From NCBI RefSeq assembly GCF_030867145.1, contig NC_134439.1:7415379-7479378 (forward strand): DNA of 64,000 nucleotides, given 5' to 3'. Source of the stretch: Opisthocomus hoazin. Lineage: Eukaryota > Chordata > Aves > Opisthocomiformes > Opisthocomidae. Under the pieces are notes generated by a model that was given only the letters and a program-made list of their open reading frames with translations, was not told where the DNA came from and searched no databases. How positions within the stretch are numbered: the first letter of the stretch is position 1; every line of letters starts with the position of its first letter. Shown piece after piece: positions 33,890 to 46,299 of the stretch. Position numbers and translations under genes: made by a program.

Positions 33890-34110
33890 CCTTATCCCCC
33901 TCAGAAATCATTTCACTTGGAGTCTTTCACCAAACACGAGGGCAATTTTTATGATTGTATGTGTGTATGTGACCTTTAGACATAGAGCGTTGTGGTCTAA
34001 GGCCAGTTCTGGATCCAGCTGCACCTAGGCTCCTCTCTGAGAAGGAGTTTAGAAATCAGAGGGGTCCAGTCCTCAGCTGGTGACTAAATGGGAGGGTCTC
34101 CCTACCCCCT
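33890..34110 (+). mobile_element. LTR 3' end remnant (family of 4162-5050)
   Basis: 'ggatccagctgcacctaggc' and 'gtgactaaatgggagggtct' match the U5 side of the LTR at 4162-5050 ('agatccagctgcacctagac', 'gtgactcaacgggagggctt'). Ends are approximate. Confidence 0.55.
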
Positions 34111-35560
34111 TACACTTTCTTTCACTCTGTACAAACCATTTTCTGTTCAAAACCCCTTCTGATTTAGTATTCCACTCATTTAAGAAGTAATAGAGTGAAA
34201 CTTGCCAACAAACTTTGTAAGAACACATTTTCTAAATTTTCAGTAAAATCTTTTCTTGCCAAAATTTTGTGTGATTATTTAAGTGACCTAACCACTCATT
34301 CATGACATGGGCTCTGAGAGTGCCACAATATATATCACCGGCCACGAACCACTAGCAGGAGAAACCTTTAATATCCATTGGTGGAAAATCTTCCTTCCAT
34401 ATCTGCTCAGCTTGCAGTGGGGAGGATTGTGCCCTTCACAATGTGTGGGCCCCTCCCTCCAGGACTGTAGCCTTAGAGCAGGACTGGCTGTCCTCCCAGG
34501 GCATGCTGACATCTTTTCAAGGAGTAGAATGTTGCTAGGAGCAGGGGTTGTCCAGCAGCCACATTTGCCTTTCAAGAACCCTGGCCGGCCTAGAAAGCAA
34601 GGGGCTGGGTCGTGGCGTAGCACCATAAATTACTGGCTTTTGGCCACAGCCATCGTCATGGGGCTGCAGTTGCTCCCCATAGCATCACCCTGCCAGCGCA
34701 GCCAGAGGCTGCTGATGTGCATTTGCTGTGCTGCCTCAGGGGTACGGGCACAGCCCCCTGCCTTCCCAGGGGAGCATGGAGCAGCACTGGGAGGAGTGCA
34801 GCCTGTCCCCAAGGTGTGAGCTGTCCCCTTCTGCTGGCAACAACCTGTTGATTGCACCTACCCAGCAGGAGGCTGAGGAGGCACAGGGGGATGTCCTGGA
34901 CACTACGAGAGAGGACAGCTGGGGAATGAGTCTGTAGAAAACACAACAATGCAACACTGTAAAATGGGAATGGCATATTTCCATGCAGGTAAAGCCATGT
35001 CCCAGAAATATCAGTGCAGGAAAAACCAGCCCAAATAGGATTGAGAGACATGACCAGCCCTCACCTGGAGCTGCTAAGTGCCTGCCTGTGCTCAGAAAGC
35101 CCCACCACACAAAGTTCCCAGGCATGAGCAGCCACACTGTGCCAGGTTCACAGATCTAGATCAACCAGCTGTGTTAAGGGAGGGCAGTGGTGGAAGGCTG
35201 CAACCTCCCACCCAGCTCATAAAAATGGGTGGGGACAGCAGTCAGCATGCAGAGCTAATGGATGTATTCAGGGTACCAGTGGAGACACTCCCACTTCAAG
35301 CTGTCTGTAAAAAAACTCCTCATGCAGCGCCATTATATGGAGCCTTACAATGAGGGCTTCACCTCACTACAAGCCAGCAGCAACAACCATAAAATGCTGG
35401 ATGCTCCTGCCCTCCAACCACACCAAGGCTCCTCCTTGTCTTCTACAACACACAAGGAACCGGACTGTTTTATGGGGCAAGGGACAAGGGGGACAGGATG
35501 TCTCTGGTACTTCCAGCCCTAATATCATGCGCATTCTGTGCTTTTTCTCTTTGTTTAATC
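34111..35560. other. Copy-1-only spacer, nothing recognised
   Basis: There are several open frames of 60-170 codons on both strands without any recognisable motif or conservation. It could be eroded proviral interior, since LTR pieces flank it on both sides. Confidence 0.35.
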
Positions 35561-35567
35561 TATCAGT

Positions 35568-37270
35568 GAAGTGCAGACCCTGGCTGGCTGCAGGTGCCCA
35601 CCAAGCCATTCTACCACTCCCGCTCCATCAAGAGGACAGGGGGAGAAAAAGATGATTAAATGCTCATGGGTCAAGACAAGGACAGTGAGATTACTTACCA
35701 GTTATTGTCATGGGCAAAATAGACTTGACTTGGGGAAATTAAAGTTGTTGCCAATTCACTTTAACAGAGTAGGATAGTGAAAAACAAAGCAAAACTAAAA
35801 GCACCTTCCCCTCACCCCTCCCTTCTTCCCAGGTTCAACTTCACTCCTAAATCCTCCACTTCCTCCTCTCAAACATTGCAGGGGGGTGGTAAATGGGGGC
35901 CTGATTCGAAAATCTAGTAATAACCTAACAGTACAAGGCATACTGTTAAGCAGGTATCCTTTATTACGGTGCCGGGCACACAGGGGATCTCTCCTCCAAA
36001 TATGCACGCCAGACACCCTTTTCATCCCAGGTTAGATACAATCACAATACACATATTCATTATATATCCGAGGAATGCTTAGCATATTCATGGTTTTTTT
36101 CAGAACTAATCAGTATATATTTATGTTTTTCACGCATATCTGTTGGCGCCTCCAGTGGTCGCTGGGGGTCTTCAGATGAAGGCTTGTACTCTTCATCCCA
36201 GTTTCTGCTGGTTGACCTTTGTTTCTGCGCTAACTCAGTTCTATGATCACGTATACCAAGACCTTCAAAGTTGTTTTGCTCTGGTCTTGTTGCCCTCTTG
36301 GTGTCTCTTTATCTCTGTAGCTTGGTGCTTTTGCCCTCCCAAGGCCAAGCTGTCTGGAGTGGAATTAGCTGGGAGTCTCTTATCCTACAGCTATCCCAAT
36401 TATCCGCTGAGAACGAAGACATGCTTTGGTTTTAATGATTTTGTTGCTCCATCAGGGGTGGTGGTCAGTTCATCACACTTTGTCTCTGCCACTCCTTCCT
36501 TCTTGTGCTCTTCCCCTGCTCCAGGGTGGGGTCTCTCCCACAAGAGACAATCCTTCACAAATTTCTCCAGTGGGGGTCCTCCCCATGCATTGCAGTTCTT
36601 CACAAACCGCTCCAGCATGGGTACCTTCCAGGGGCTGCAGTCCTTCAGGAATGAACTGCTCCAATGCAGGTCCCCCATGGCACCATAGGTCCTGATAGAA
36701 AACCTGCTCCTGTGTGGGATTCTCTCCATGGGCCACAGTTTCTGTCAGGAGTCTGCTCCGGTGGGGGTTCTGCATGGGCTGCAACTTCCCTCAGGACACC
36801 TTCACCTGCTGTGGCAGGAGGTCCTCCATGGGCTGCAGGGTGGCTGTCCACTCCATGATAGACCTCCATGGGCTGCAATGGGATATGCTGTGCCACAATT
36901 GCCTTCTCTGTGGCTGCAGGTGAATCTCTGTTCCAGTACCTGGAGCACCTCCTTCCCCTCCTTCTTCACCGACCTCAGTGTCTGCTTAGTGGTTTCACTC
37001 CCATTATCTCACTCCTCTCTTGCATCTGCTGCACACTGGTTTTTGCCCCTTCTTAAATATGTTGTCATACTACTAGGCACTACTAACGTTGTCAGATAGC
37101 TCTGCTTTGGCCAGCAGCAGGTCCATCTTGGAGCTGGCTGGAACTGGCTCTGTCTGACGTGTGTGGGCTGGGAGGGGGAGGGAAAGGCAGCTTCTGAGCT
37201 TCTGGCATCTCTTCATAGAAGCCATCCCTGCAGCTCCTTCACTACCAAAACCTTGCCATGTAAACCAAAT
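35568..37270 (-). mobile_element. Long ERVL-like LTR, split by a nested LTR
   Basis: Same family as 645-1744: 'ggctggctgcaggtgccc' at the left, the tandem 'ccatgggctgcagg' units near 36600-36900, and 'ccttgccatgtaaacc' at the right. It is interrupted between 35902 and 36454. Confidence 0.7.
35902..36454 (-). mobile_element. LTR nested in the ERVL-like LTR
   Basis: Antisense of the family at 5083 and 45060: 'ctttattacggtgccgggca' and 'ctctcctccaaatatgcac'. Proposed ends are TGATTCG...CTCCATCA. No clear target duplication was found. It is more diverged than the copy at 5083. Confidence 0.7.
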
Positions 37271-38100
37271 ACGCTGTTGTTCTTATATTACTATATGCAG
37301 AAACTCTTTTGTGTATAGCAACTTTGGCTGCAGGAGAAACTCAGCCAGCTGATGGTGACAGAGGAGGCTGCAGGCAGCTCCCTCTTGCTACAGGCAATCA
37401 CACCACCTGCACCTGCATGCAAAACACAAGAGGAAAAAAGGCCAGCGCATCAATTAAAACTGGGCACATAATAAAAAGAGTTCATGAACATTCACAGGGT
37501 AGCCAAAACATTTTCTCAGCTGCTCTGTAAATTAATGTTCCTTCTGCATTTCTCTGCCTTTTGAAGAGAGGGTATTAGCACTGCTGTGAGTCTAGAGACT
37601 GGTTTCACTACTACATCACTTGTGATGTCCCAGCCTCCGTGTCTGTAGCCTGAGGGGAGGCTGGCTTGTCCCAGGCACACACGCTTCTGCTGCCACATGA
37701 GTGTGTCACTGTGGCACTGCTCCCTTTGCAAGGACAGGGGTTGGTCCCAGACCCTTGATGAGATCAGGAAGGCCAGGCAGGAGCTTCTAAGGCTGCAGGA
37801 TTTCCTTTTCCTTCTAGTGTGGGAATTCTTTGTGGGGCTGCAGCAATAGGGATGTTCTCAAGTTTTCATATTCTCCTTCACACACAGACTTGGGACGTGG
37901 AGAGGCTGAATGTCTGGAAAGGTCATGACAGCTTTGACTCTGCTGTGGTTTCTCTCTGTCTTACAGTGAGAAAACAGCTGACTGAACCACTGTCAACCCC
38001 TTGAGCTCCCCAGAGCTGATGGGGCTGGCCAGTGACTGAATGGTTACTTTGATTTTGGGATCTGAAGGAATTGCCTAGAGTTGTTTAGAGGGGCTGAGAG
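37271..38100. other. Spacer, nothing recognised
   Basis: Short open frames only. No repeat family was identified. Confidence 0.35.
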
Positions 38101-38109
38101 ATAGTGTTG

Positions 38110-39260
38110 GGAGTTCTGGTTCCCAGTGGTGTGTGTGCATGATAGTGTTCACCTACCTTTTCTCCTGGCTGTGCTCCTGTGTGTATTCACACGTCCATGT
38201 GTGTGCCTGTGGTAATGCACATGAAAACATGGGTGTACACAAATGTTCTGCGTGTTTATGTTTGGGCAACTGTGTCCATGAGTGTGTATGTGTTTTAGCA
38301 CACACACATTGTTCTCTGAACTGAGCTGTCCTGAGACACTGCTGCTAGAGATGTCCCTTGTATAGCCCTACCCTTGCTGGTTTAAAGCCAGACAAGAAGT
38401 TAATCTTCTCTGAACAAGGTGCCTTTGTCTGATAAGCAGGAGTTGGCTGTCAAAAGCAGCAGTTTAACTGATGTATTACGAGCCCCGCCTGTAAACCACG
38501 AAGAAATGCATAGGCTTGTCAAAAGAAATGGGCAACTAGGGGAAAGGAAATTCTGGCAGGGGGAAATCGAGACCACTGACTCACAGACCACCTACCCCAA
38601 TTATACCACCAACTCAAAATGATGGAGTTGAAGAACAACTCAGCACGCATACTAATTTACATGCTGGGCAAAGAGACTTTAACCAATCATTTAAGAGAAT
38701 AACAATGCATAAATATCAAGAAGATGAATATGTTAATGCTTTGTGTGTAAAGAACAGTTAATTTGAATGCTTGGACTGATGTTTGGAGGCAGACACCCAC
38801 ATCTGCACAAATATGCAATAAAATAGCTGTGCTCTGTGTGTGTATTGGTGTTTCACACACCGGGTGAAAGAACCCTGATTTTGAGGACAACAACGTGCCT
38901 TCTTGTAGGACAGCAGGAATGTGTGTCACTGGTCTGCGTATACTTAATTGTGTGGGCACAGCTGCATGTAGATGTGTGCTTTTGTGTGAGAACATTTGTG
39001 CAGAGGAGTGTACGTGTATATCTGTATGCAAATATGTGTGTGCAGGAGCATGCATGTGTGTAAGCGTGTGTGTTTGCACATCTCTGCGTACGTGTTGGTA
39101 TGGGGGGTGGCTGTGCATGTTGGTGTGCGCATGGGCTCCTTTGGTATGTGCACACACCTCTTGATAAGTGCACACCTGTGAGTTGCCCTTTGGGTGCATG
39201 TGAGCTCACAGCTGTGGTTGTGCCCATGTCTGTTTATCTGGGCATGCACTGAAGGGGAAA
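38110..39260. repeat. GT-rich degenerate repeat region
   Basis: Two GT-rich stretches (about 38110-38305 and 38830-39245) separated by ordinary sequence. The second aligns with 12960-13215. The large open frames on both strands are Cys/His/Val low-complexity products. Confidence 0.7.
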
Positions 39261-40289
39261 TTCAAATTATAACTGCTTGGCAGTGGTAATTTGGGACCAA
39301 GCAATGATCTGGCATGGAGGGCAAGAAGACCCAAATGCAGAAGGGGTTAATGTGGCTGGCAGCAGGAATGCCAGAGACTGAAGGACTCCTGTAAGGGAGT
39401 GCAGTGTCCCTGGGTCATGAGACAAGAAACAGACACAGCAACGTCTTGTAGCAATCCTGGAATTTGACTGCTCAGTGGTCACCTTTGGACAGTAGAGCTG
39501 GTGTGGGGGATAGACCCTATGCCAGGCTGAGGTGCCCCATGCTGACAGGATTGGTGCTGGTGCCAGTGTATGTAAGGAATCATCACCTGATGCACCTTTG
39601 CAGACTCCCTGTAGAGCTGTTTCTGAGTAGCTTACCTGGAGACACCTGCTCTGAAGGCAAGGGAGATCATCTTCTCCTTACTCCTCTCTTCTCTGACTTT
39701 GCACTTAAATCTTCACTTAGAACTTTACTACAAGGAAGACCAGAAGACTTAGGCCTTCATTGCAGTTAGAAGCCTTTCTGTATTCAGATGTCCGTAGCTG
39801 CTTAAAGTTATCTTCCACCCTGGAGTTTTCAAGACCACAGTAATATCCAGCACTGTTTGAGACATGTCCTGTGTGTCAGCAAATGGGTACACTTTCGAGA
39901 ACTGTGTTGATGATATTTATCTGGTCTGTGTAAAGAGAGAGCATTATCCATCTCTGGCAAGCCCAGGAGATACCCCTAAGATGAAACTCCCTGTGGCACA
40001 CAGAGGAAAACAGAAAACCACCTCCTCGGTGAGGCCAGTGTGAGCTTCAGTGTGTTAATGAAGTGGGTGTGGGGATGTTGTTGTGTTGACAAAGCTGGTG
40101 ACTCTCTGATGTATGTTCTTCCTATATGGAGCTCAACTGGAGAGTGTGTACACTGTGTGTGTGCACACAAAGACCCTCTTTGTGGGAGTGTAGCAGTGGC
40201 TGTGAGGGGGAAATAAAATTGGGAGCACACACAGTCAATTCCTACCAGGTGGATGGAGAGGAAACAATGTCAGGCAATCGTGTACAGCC
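39261..40289. other. Copy-1-only spacer, nothing recognised
   Basis: No convincing gene, V exon or repeat was recognised on either strand. Confidence 0.35.
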
Positions 40290-40681
40290 TGAAAGGTGAG
40301 AGCTGTTCATCCACACTTCTCCTGATCACAGCATCCAGAGGTCCTCCAATAAACTAACCTCTTTCCAATGTTCTCCCTCCGCCAAGGGGATCATGGCTTC
40401 ATCTGGAGGATGGTGCATGAAGAGATGTCATTTGGATAATTTCTATTGGCTGAGCTGGAGAGTAAAGCTTGCCGAAGGCCTAATTCCTAAGGAGAAAGAG
40501 AGGAGGGAAAGGGATTCTTCAGATTATGATTCCACCACATCTGTCTTAGATACGCACCTGAGGATGAGATTGGTTCTGCTCTACAGAGCTGATCCAGAAC
40601 CCTCCCTTGTCTGCAGGGAGGACAGAGATGAAACCCCTTGGTTCAGCTGGCTTCCCAGTGGAGCTACCTTGGATGGGATTC

Positions 40682-40994
40682 CGAGGAGACTGATGACACG
40701 GACTCCCATTTCCAAATCGAAGACCCTTTATTTATCAGAAAGCTACATTTTATACCCTTACAGAGCTGTCCATGCGCTCCAGCCCAAATGCTTATTCTTT
40801 AACATACATTGTTCACCGCCTAATCTCCACATTCAATTCGCTAGCCTAGCTGTGCATGATTTCCCCTTCGTTAGCTCCAGGCGTTCTGCCAAAGTCCTCT
40901 GTTGCAAGTGATAAAGTGATAAAGTCCTTATTTTAGTCTTGTTCAGAAACACTCAAGGACACCATGACCTTCGTTAATATAGTATGATCCCACA
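40682..40994 (-). mobile_element. Solo LTR private to duplication copy 1
   Basis: It is flanked by GGATTC (40676-40681 and 40995-41000). The minus strand begins TGTGGGATC, and AATAAA lies in 'gataaataaaggg'. The matching place in copy 2 (54875-54880, gaattc) has no insertion and the flanks align directly. The left plus-strand end reads CG rather than TG, a likely point change. Confidence 0.8.
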
Positions 40995-41000
40995 GGATTC

Positions 41001-42590
41001 AGCTCAAAGAATTTTGCCTTCAACCACCGAGGCATGAATATCTCTGCCCAAGGTGAGATCACTGACATACATCTGAGCTGCTCGCTAGACTCCCGCCTTG
41101 GTACTCAAATGCAACTTGGCACTTCTTGAGGGTCTTTCACCCTGTATAAGAGGCAAGAGGAGGCATGTCTCCCTAGTGCCTTTTCTATGTCCACTAAGGA
41201 AGGAGAGTAAGCTGAGGAGCTGGGATAGGAGTGCTTCACCATAGACCTTTCAACCTGGTCAGCAGAAGTCCTTCCACTGACTCTGAGACAGAAAAATTAC
41301 AAAGACCTGAGACTTACCCCTAGTAGCTGTGCTGAGAAGCAGTCAGCAGTGGAGGTAGTGGAGGTATTTGAAAAAGCTGCCTGTGCTGAGACTTGGAAGG
41401 AAGCAAATATACAAGACCACAAGTGCTTGAGTAATAACTGTCATGCTAGCCTGCCGCCCTGTGCTGCTGCCATCTGAGTTGGAAACCCTTGTCATCAGCT
41501 GAAGGGTTGAGTGTTAAGGGAGAAGCCTCTGCCCGAGCATTCACACACCATTCAAGGAGTCGCACACACACTACCTGAGACTTGAACTTCCAGGATTAGA
41601 TGAATCTCTTAGACCTGCTCCCAGGCACCCACGCACCAGTGTCCAAGGACAGGCTGATGCCCACCCTTGATACTTGTGTGCTCTTTCTCAGTGGCATTTG
41701 GGAAAATGCCTGCAACAGCCCTCAGAGGCTGGAAGAAGAGCCTGAGGTTGGATCCACACTCATGTAGCCATCACTGCTTCTCATTTCTTGCTTTTGGGGT
41801 AAACTTGACTCTGTGGAGTGTTGGAGCCCTCTGCAGCCCTGGGCAGAAGCCAATAGCAGGACCTGAAATGTCTGAGGGACCCTAGACACAGTGCAGTGCA
41901 GGACACTGAGGGATGCCATTAATTCCCCATCAACACTGCCTAGAGCCCTCTGAGACAAGTACGGGCATGCAAAGCCTCCAACAGGGCTGGCAGAGAACAC
42001 CCACATCATTTGGGAGAGGCAGGCCATCCTGGAACCCCAGCAGGACAACAACCAAGTACCCTAGGCTTTCTCAGGTGAAGTGGGTGATGCTTCCAGAGCA
42101 ACAGACTCCAATTCACAGAGTGGGATCCAGCCAGCACCCTCCAGCTGAGCTTCCACATGCAGTGCTGGAGTGAGATTCCCTGAGAATATCTCTCCAGAAC
42201 CATTCCTGTTGCCTATGGGAGCCACCAGTGGAGACACAAGGCAAGGGAATAAGAGACACGCTGACAGGTTACTTCCCCTCAGTGTTCACCTCAGAGTACC
42301 ACTTGTTTTAAGCAGAGGGCATTTACAAGCCTGCACTGGCTTGTTTATGGTGCAGCCTCCAATGGGTCTGCCCTATGACAGATAGATGTCTGGGACTCTT
42401 TCCACCATCAAAGACCCTGGATCTAGATGCAGCTGTAAAAGTCACACTGGTATGTGCTTCAGAGCAGCACAGGCTGGGCAGGCAGAGGCCCAGCCTCACC
42501 ACAGCCTCCAGCTGCCACTGCTGGCAGGCTGAGCTCAGAGCTACATGCAAGCAGTGGCAAGGAGGGAACCACTCCTCAAAGTACCCCCTG
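41001..42590. other. Spacer 3' of V segment 3
   Basis: 41001-41470 matches 54880-55360 and 42050-42590 matches 57700-58584. No gene was recognised. The segment around 41480-42049 has no counterpart in copy 2, where an LTR and an olfactory-receptor remnant occur instead. Confidence 0.4.
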
Positions 42591-42629
42591 TGTTTCTGTG
42601 CACTGCTGCAAGCTGTGAGCACCAGTGTG
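42591..42629 (-). promoter_or_regulatory. 23-RSS of V segment 3
   Basis: Minus strand: heptamer CACACTG (6/7), 23-nt spacer, nonamer ACAGAAACA (7/9). This is the best consensus match of the six RSSs. Confidence 0.85.
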
Positions 42630-43771
42630 GGCTCAGTGCACAGAAATAGGCAGCCCTATCCTGGAGCTCGGCATCCCGCACGTGCAGAAGCACCTGAGAG
42701 TCCTCTGCAGACAGCACAGAAGAGAACCACCCTGAATCCATGTCAGCTCTGTACTTGCTCACCCCCAGCAGCATCTGAGGGGACTGGGTCTGGTGCTGCT
42801 GGTACCAGAAGATGTAGGGATCAGCATAGCTGGAGGAGAAATTGCAGTGCAGAGTTGTGCTGTGTCCCACCTGGATGCACATTTCTGCTGGGAACCGGAG
42901 CACAGAGTCCTTTTGGGCATGACCTGTAAAGCCAGAAAGGGCTTTCAGCTTTGCTTGCCTGTGTACCTGTCCATCTATCACTTCACCAGCTTGCTCACTG
43001 TCCCCACTTTCCATCTCATCTTTCCAAGCCTCTGAAATGTTGAGCTGTTTCTCCCTCCACACTTCTTTCTGTAGGTTCTTGCCTCTCCTCTGCCCCAACA
43101 TCATCCTGCTTTTCAGCAATACTCACTGGTCTTTCAGTCCACTCATTCTCTCCATATCTGCCTCCGAGCTATGTTAACTGCTGGTGTCCCCTTCAGCAGC
43201 AGCAGATGTGAGCTGTTCCTCTCCCAACTCTGACAATATCTTCTTGCTAGAACAGTTCCTCCATATGACACACCACATCCTCTGCCCTCGTCCTGTCCTT
43301 GTATGGAATTTCAGCTCTTATTGCATTGAGTTAGCCTTCTCTATTTGTCCTCCAAGGTTTATGGCCACCCCTACCGATACTGATAGCATTTAATTCAACA
43401 CATCTCAGAGAGAATCTCCTGTATGCTGTATCGCTCAGTTCCCCAGGTTCTTTCCCTCTTTCAGGCTTCACGTGTACTAGCAGCACATTCAAGAATGCTC
43501 AGGACCTGCCACTTTAGGCAGAAGTCTTATTCCTCTTTTGATGGCCATTACTCCTGACATCTCCCAGATTATTTGCTGTACCCATCTGCAGCCCCTGCTC
43601 TTTCTACAGAAACACTCGCAGGGAGTCAGGACTCACTTCTCCTCACTTCCATCACCAGTTGCATAAACTCTTGCCTCATTCCCTCCAGCATGAAAGTCAC
43701 ATCTTACCAAAGTCTGCCAGTCCCACCAGAGCTGCCACGAAAATGATCACCGCGTCATGCTCTCCCATCAT
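42630..43771 (-). CDS. TCR alpha/delta V segment 3 (family 2, copy 1)
   Basis: The leader exon is 43708-43771 (MMGEHDAVIIFVAALVGLADF) with donor GTAAGA. The V exon is 42630-42923 after acceptor CTTTACAG. The phase-1 join G|GT gives glycine. The V domain starts 'HAQKDSVLRFPAEMC', with the first Cys in 'TTLHCNFSSS', Trp in 'YIFWYQQHQTQSP', and the second Cys in 'RAAYFCALSP'. It has one additional Cys in framework 1 ('AEMCIQ'). The frame is intact and looks functional. The signal peptide may start at either of two adjacent ATGs. The sister copy at 58624-59733 lacks both ATGs and uses a later one. TRAV versus TRDV is unresolved. Confidence 0.87.
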
Positions 43772-45055
43772 GCCGTGCCCAAGGACCTGCCAGCAAATGG
43801 AACCTGATGCTGGCAACTTCCCCTCTGCCAGATCAAAGAGGCCTACAAATCACAGCCCACAGGGTGGAGCAAAACTCTTTCTCTGCTTCTTCACCCAGGC
43901 CTCTTTGGGACTGTCCCTCAACCTCTACCACAAGAAGGCTCTCTAGGGAGATAATGAACTCATGGCTTCTGTACTGGCCATCAAAGGAACAGGCATGCCT
44001 TGCAAAATTCTGACATAGCCCTGCAGTGAGCTTTGCAGAAGATGGAGAGGGCACCCCCCCCTACACCCACCCATGTCCACCCTGTCCCTGGGACTGTGTG
44101 GATGGAGAGAGGACAAGGCACACACTGAAGTGCCTGGACCCAGGTGTCGCACACTCTCTCCCTTTGCCTCTGGCCATACAGGAGGAACCTCAAGAGAAAC
44201 ATCTCTGTAAAGAACATCTGCTGCAGAAACCAGCTGCACAGGCACAGACACATTCCCACACTCTGGTGGGGCAGGACATGGCAACATATCTCTCTGTTGT
44301 ACAGGCAATCCCTCTGTGTCCCTTCACCTACCCACATTACCCACAATCTCCACCTGCTTGTCCCACCCAGGGCCACAGAACCCCATTACCCAGGCAAGTA
44401 AAAGGGCTACTTGATTTCAGTATCTTCTGCTGTTTGCTGCCTGGAGCAGGACTCCTCTGCCACTGCTCACCCAGGGCCCTTTGCTCACACAGTGGGCAGG
44501 GACTGCAGGAAGCAGGTTATCAGCATAGCAGCCTCCATTCACAACTCTGCTCCCACAAGGCCTTCAGGGTCCCGTTGTTCAGCTGAGGCCATGGCAAAAG
44601 GATGGTGGGCTGCCCTCTGCTCACCAGCGACTGCAAACCTGCCAGGAGTTCCCTTGTAATACAACTATAGCTGCCACAGCAGTCCCCAGCAGAGGCAGGA
44701 AAGAGGGATGAACCTTTCCCCTCTGCCTCCGAAGCCTGTGAACATGGGCTTTTGCAGCTGTGTCAAGACCCCATGCCCAGAGGCCTCTTTCCAGCTCTCA
44801 CTCACCTCACCTCAGATCTTCAGCCCCATAGGCCAACTTAGGAGATCTCTCTGTGTCTCACTCCTGACATCTGAACTTGAGTCTCCAATGGGACTTTCAA
44901 CAAGTGTCCAGCTCAAGCTTCTCTCCTATCTCCTGGACTTCGTTTCAACACCAAAGACTGTCTGTCTCAGGTGAAGGGAAATCCTATGCAGCAAGCTGCA
45001 TGTCCTGAACAGTAACCACTGTGGGATACACTTGAAGGTGTTTGTGATAATCAGT
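43772..45055. other. Upstream region of V segment 3 (duplicated at 59.73-61.06 kb)
   Basis: This sequence is closely similar to copy 2, notably 44030-44650 with 60050-60670. Minus-strand open frames of 90-130 codons exist in both copies but diverge in frame, so I do not call a gene. It should contain the V promoter. Confidence 0.45.
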
Positions 45056-45059
45056 ATCT

Positions 45060-45511
45060 TGATAGCTGTGAATGTAACAAATTTAACATGTAGGGGATGT
45101 TATCACTTTAGGTGGTCAGAATCATTGCACAACCAAAACAAGTCTTGGTTCTTTGTGAATAATTGGGACAGTTGTAAGGTAAAAGAATCCTGAATAATCC
45201 CTTTAGGCTGTGGGAGAAAAGATATGCAAACTACAGAGATAAGGAGGCTGCAAGATGATCTCAAGACCCCCAACAATTGAAGGACTTTAACACATACTAA
45301 TAAGTTCTCAGAAAAACCATTACTATGCTAAGCACTTCTTGTAAATGTAATTAATATGTATGTTAACATAGCATAAATACCTAGTAACTGTGTCTCTTTG
45401 GTGCACAGGTTTGGAGGAGAGATCCCCCATGTGCCCGGTGCCGTAAGAAAGAATACCTGCTTAGTAGCCTTCTGACGATGGAGTCTTCAACTCCAGTTCT
45501 TCACGGCATCA
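45060..45511 (+). mobile_element. Solo LTR private to duplication copy 1
   Basis: Ends TGATAGCTG...GGCATCA, 452 bp, with 4-bp target duplication ATCT (45056-45059 and 45512-45515). The R region has 'gtgcccggtgccgtaagaaa'. The orthologous position in copy 2 (61062-61065) is the empty site with a single ATCT. Confidence 0.92.
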
Positions 45512-45699
45512 ATCTCTTTCTCATGTTGGTGCCATGCCAGAACTGCCAGCTCTACAGGATGCCTTTCCAATATCAGCACACTGGAAATGGCCTTTGGAGC
45601 TGGAGGGTTCAGTTTGTGATTGTGTGTCTGAGCCTATTTGTGAAGTTGCCAGCAAGAAGCCACTTCTGGTCGTGGTTTCAAAGCAAAGGCTGTATCAGC

Positions 45700-46080
45700 A
45701 CTGTATCCGCTGGGTCTTTCTGTTCTAACCGGGCCTGGCTACGTTGTTGGGCTGAAAGAGATCCCCAGCCCCTACCCCTTGAGCACCAGCAGTGGCCATT
45801 TTGTGCGGCAGGACCGAGGGCTGTCCGGCTGCCCGGGGGCAGGAGGATCTCTGCTGCCCGGCTCCCTGGGCAGAGCAGAAAGGCGCTGCTCCTCGCCGGG
45901 AGCCAGCGGGGCTGGGGCTGCAACCGCTCCTTCCCGGGCACAGTCGGACACGGCCACCGCTCCCGGCCGCCATTCCTGTTCCCCGCTGCCACAGGTTCTG
46001 CCACTGTCGCGGGGGATTTCTGTCCTCGTCCCGGTGGGAGTGCGGAGGTCAGCGGTGGTGAGGGGCGGGAGAAAGCTTAT
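45700..46080. other. GC-rich CpG-dense block 3' of V segment 4
   Basis: Conserved with 61235-61580 in copy 2, including 'cagcagtggccattttg' and long C/G stretches. No coding gene was recognised. It resembles a small CpG island; function is unknown. Confidence 0.45.
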
Positions 46081-46260
46081 GCCCGATGAGAGGCTCCGGA
46101 TCGGCGCCGGGGGGATGTCTCGGGGCTGGAAGGGGCTGCGGGGCCGGGCGGGAACGGGCGGGGCGAGGCGGCACCGGCGGGCAGAGCGGCAGCGCCCCCT
46201 GGCGGGCCCGGCCGGGGCTGCCCCCCGCCCCCGACACACGCGCCCGGCCCCGCCCGCGCC

Positions 46261-46299
46261 GGTTCGTGCCCGGCCGCAGCCCCGGCTCCTCTCCCCGTG
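46261..46299 (-). promoter_or_regulatory. 23-RSS of V segment 4
   Basis: Heptamer CACGGGG, 23-nt spacer, nonamer GCACGAACC; the same as V segment 2. Confidence 0.7.

Noticed and set aside
43981-44376. Minus-strand frame (about 131 codons) conserved in copy 2 at 60106-60390
   Set aside because: Shared start, but the frame breaks differently in the two copies and no domain is recognisable. Similarity is explained by the recent duplication.
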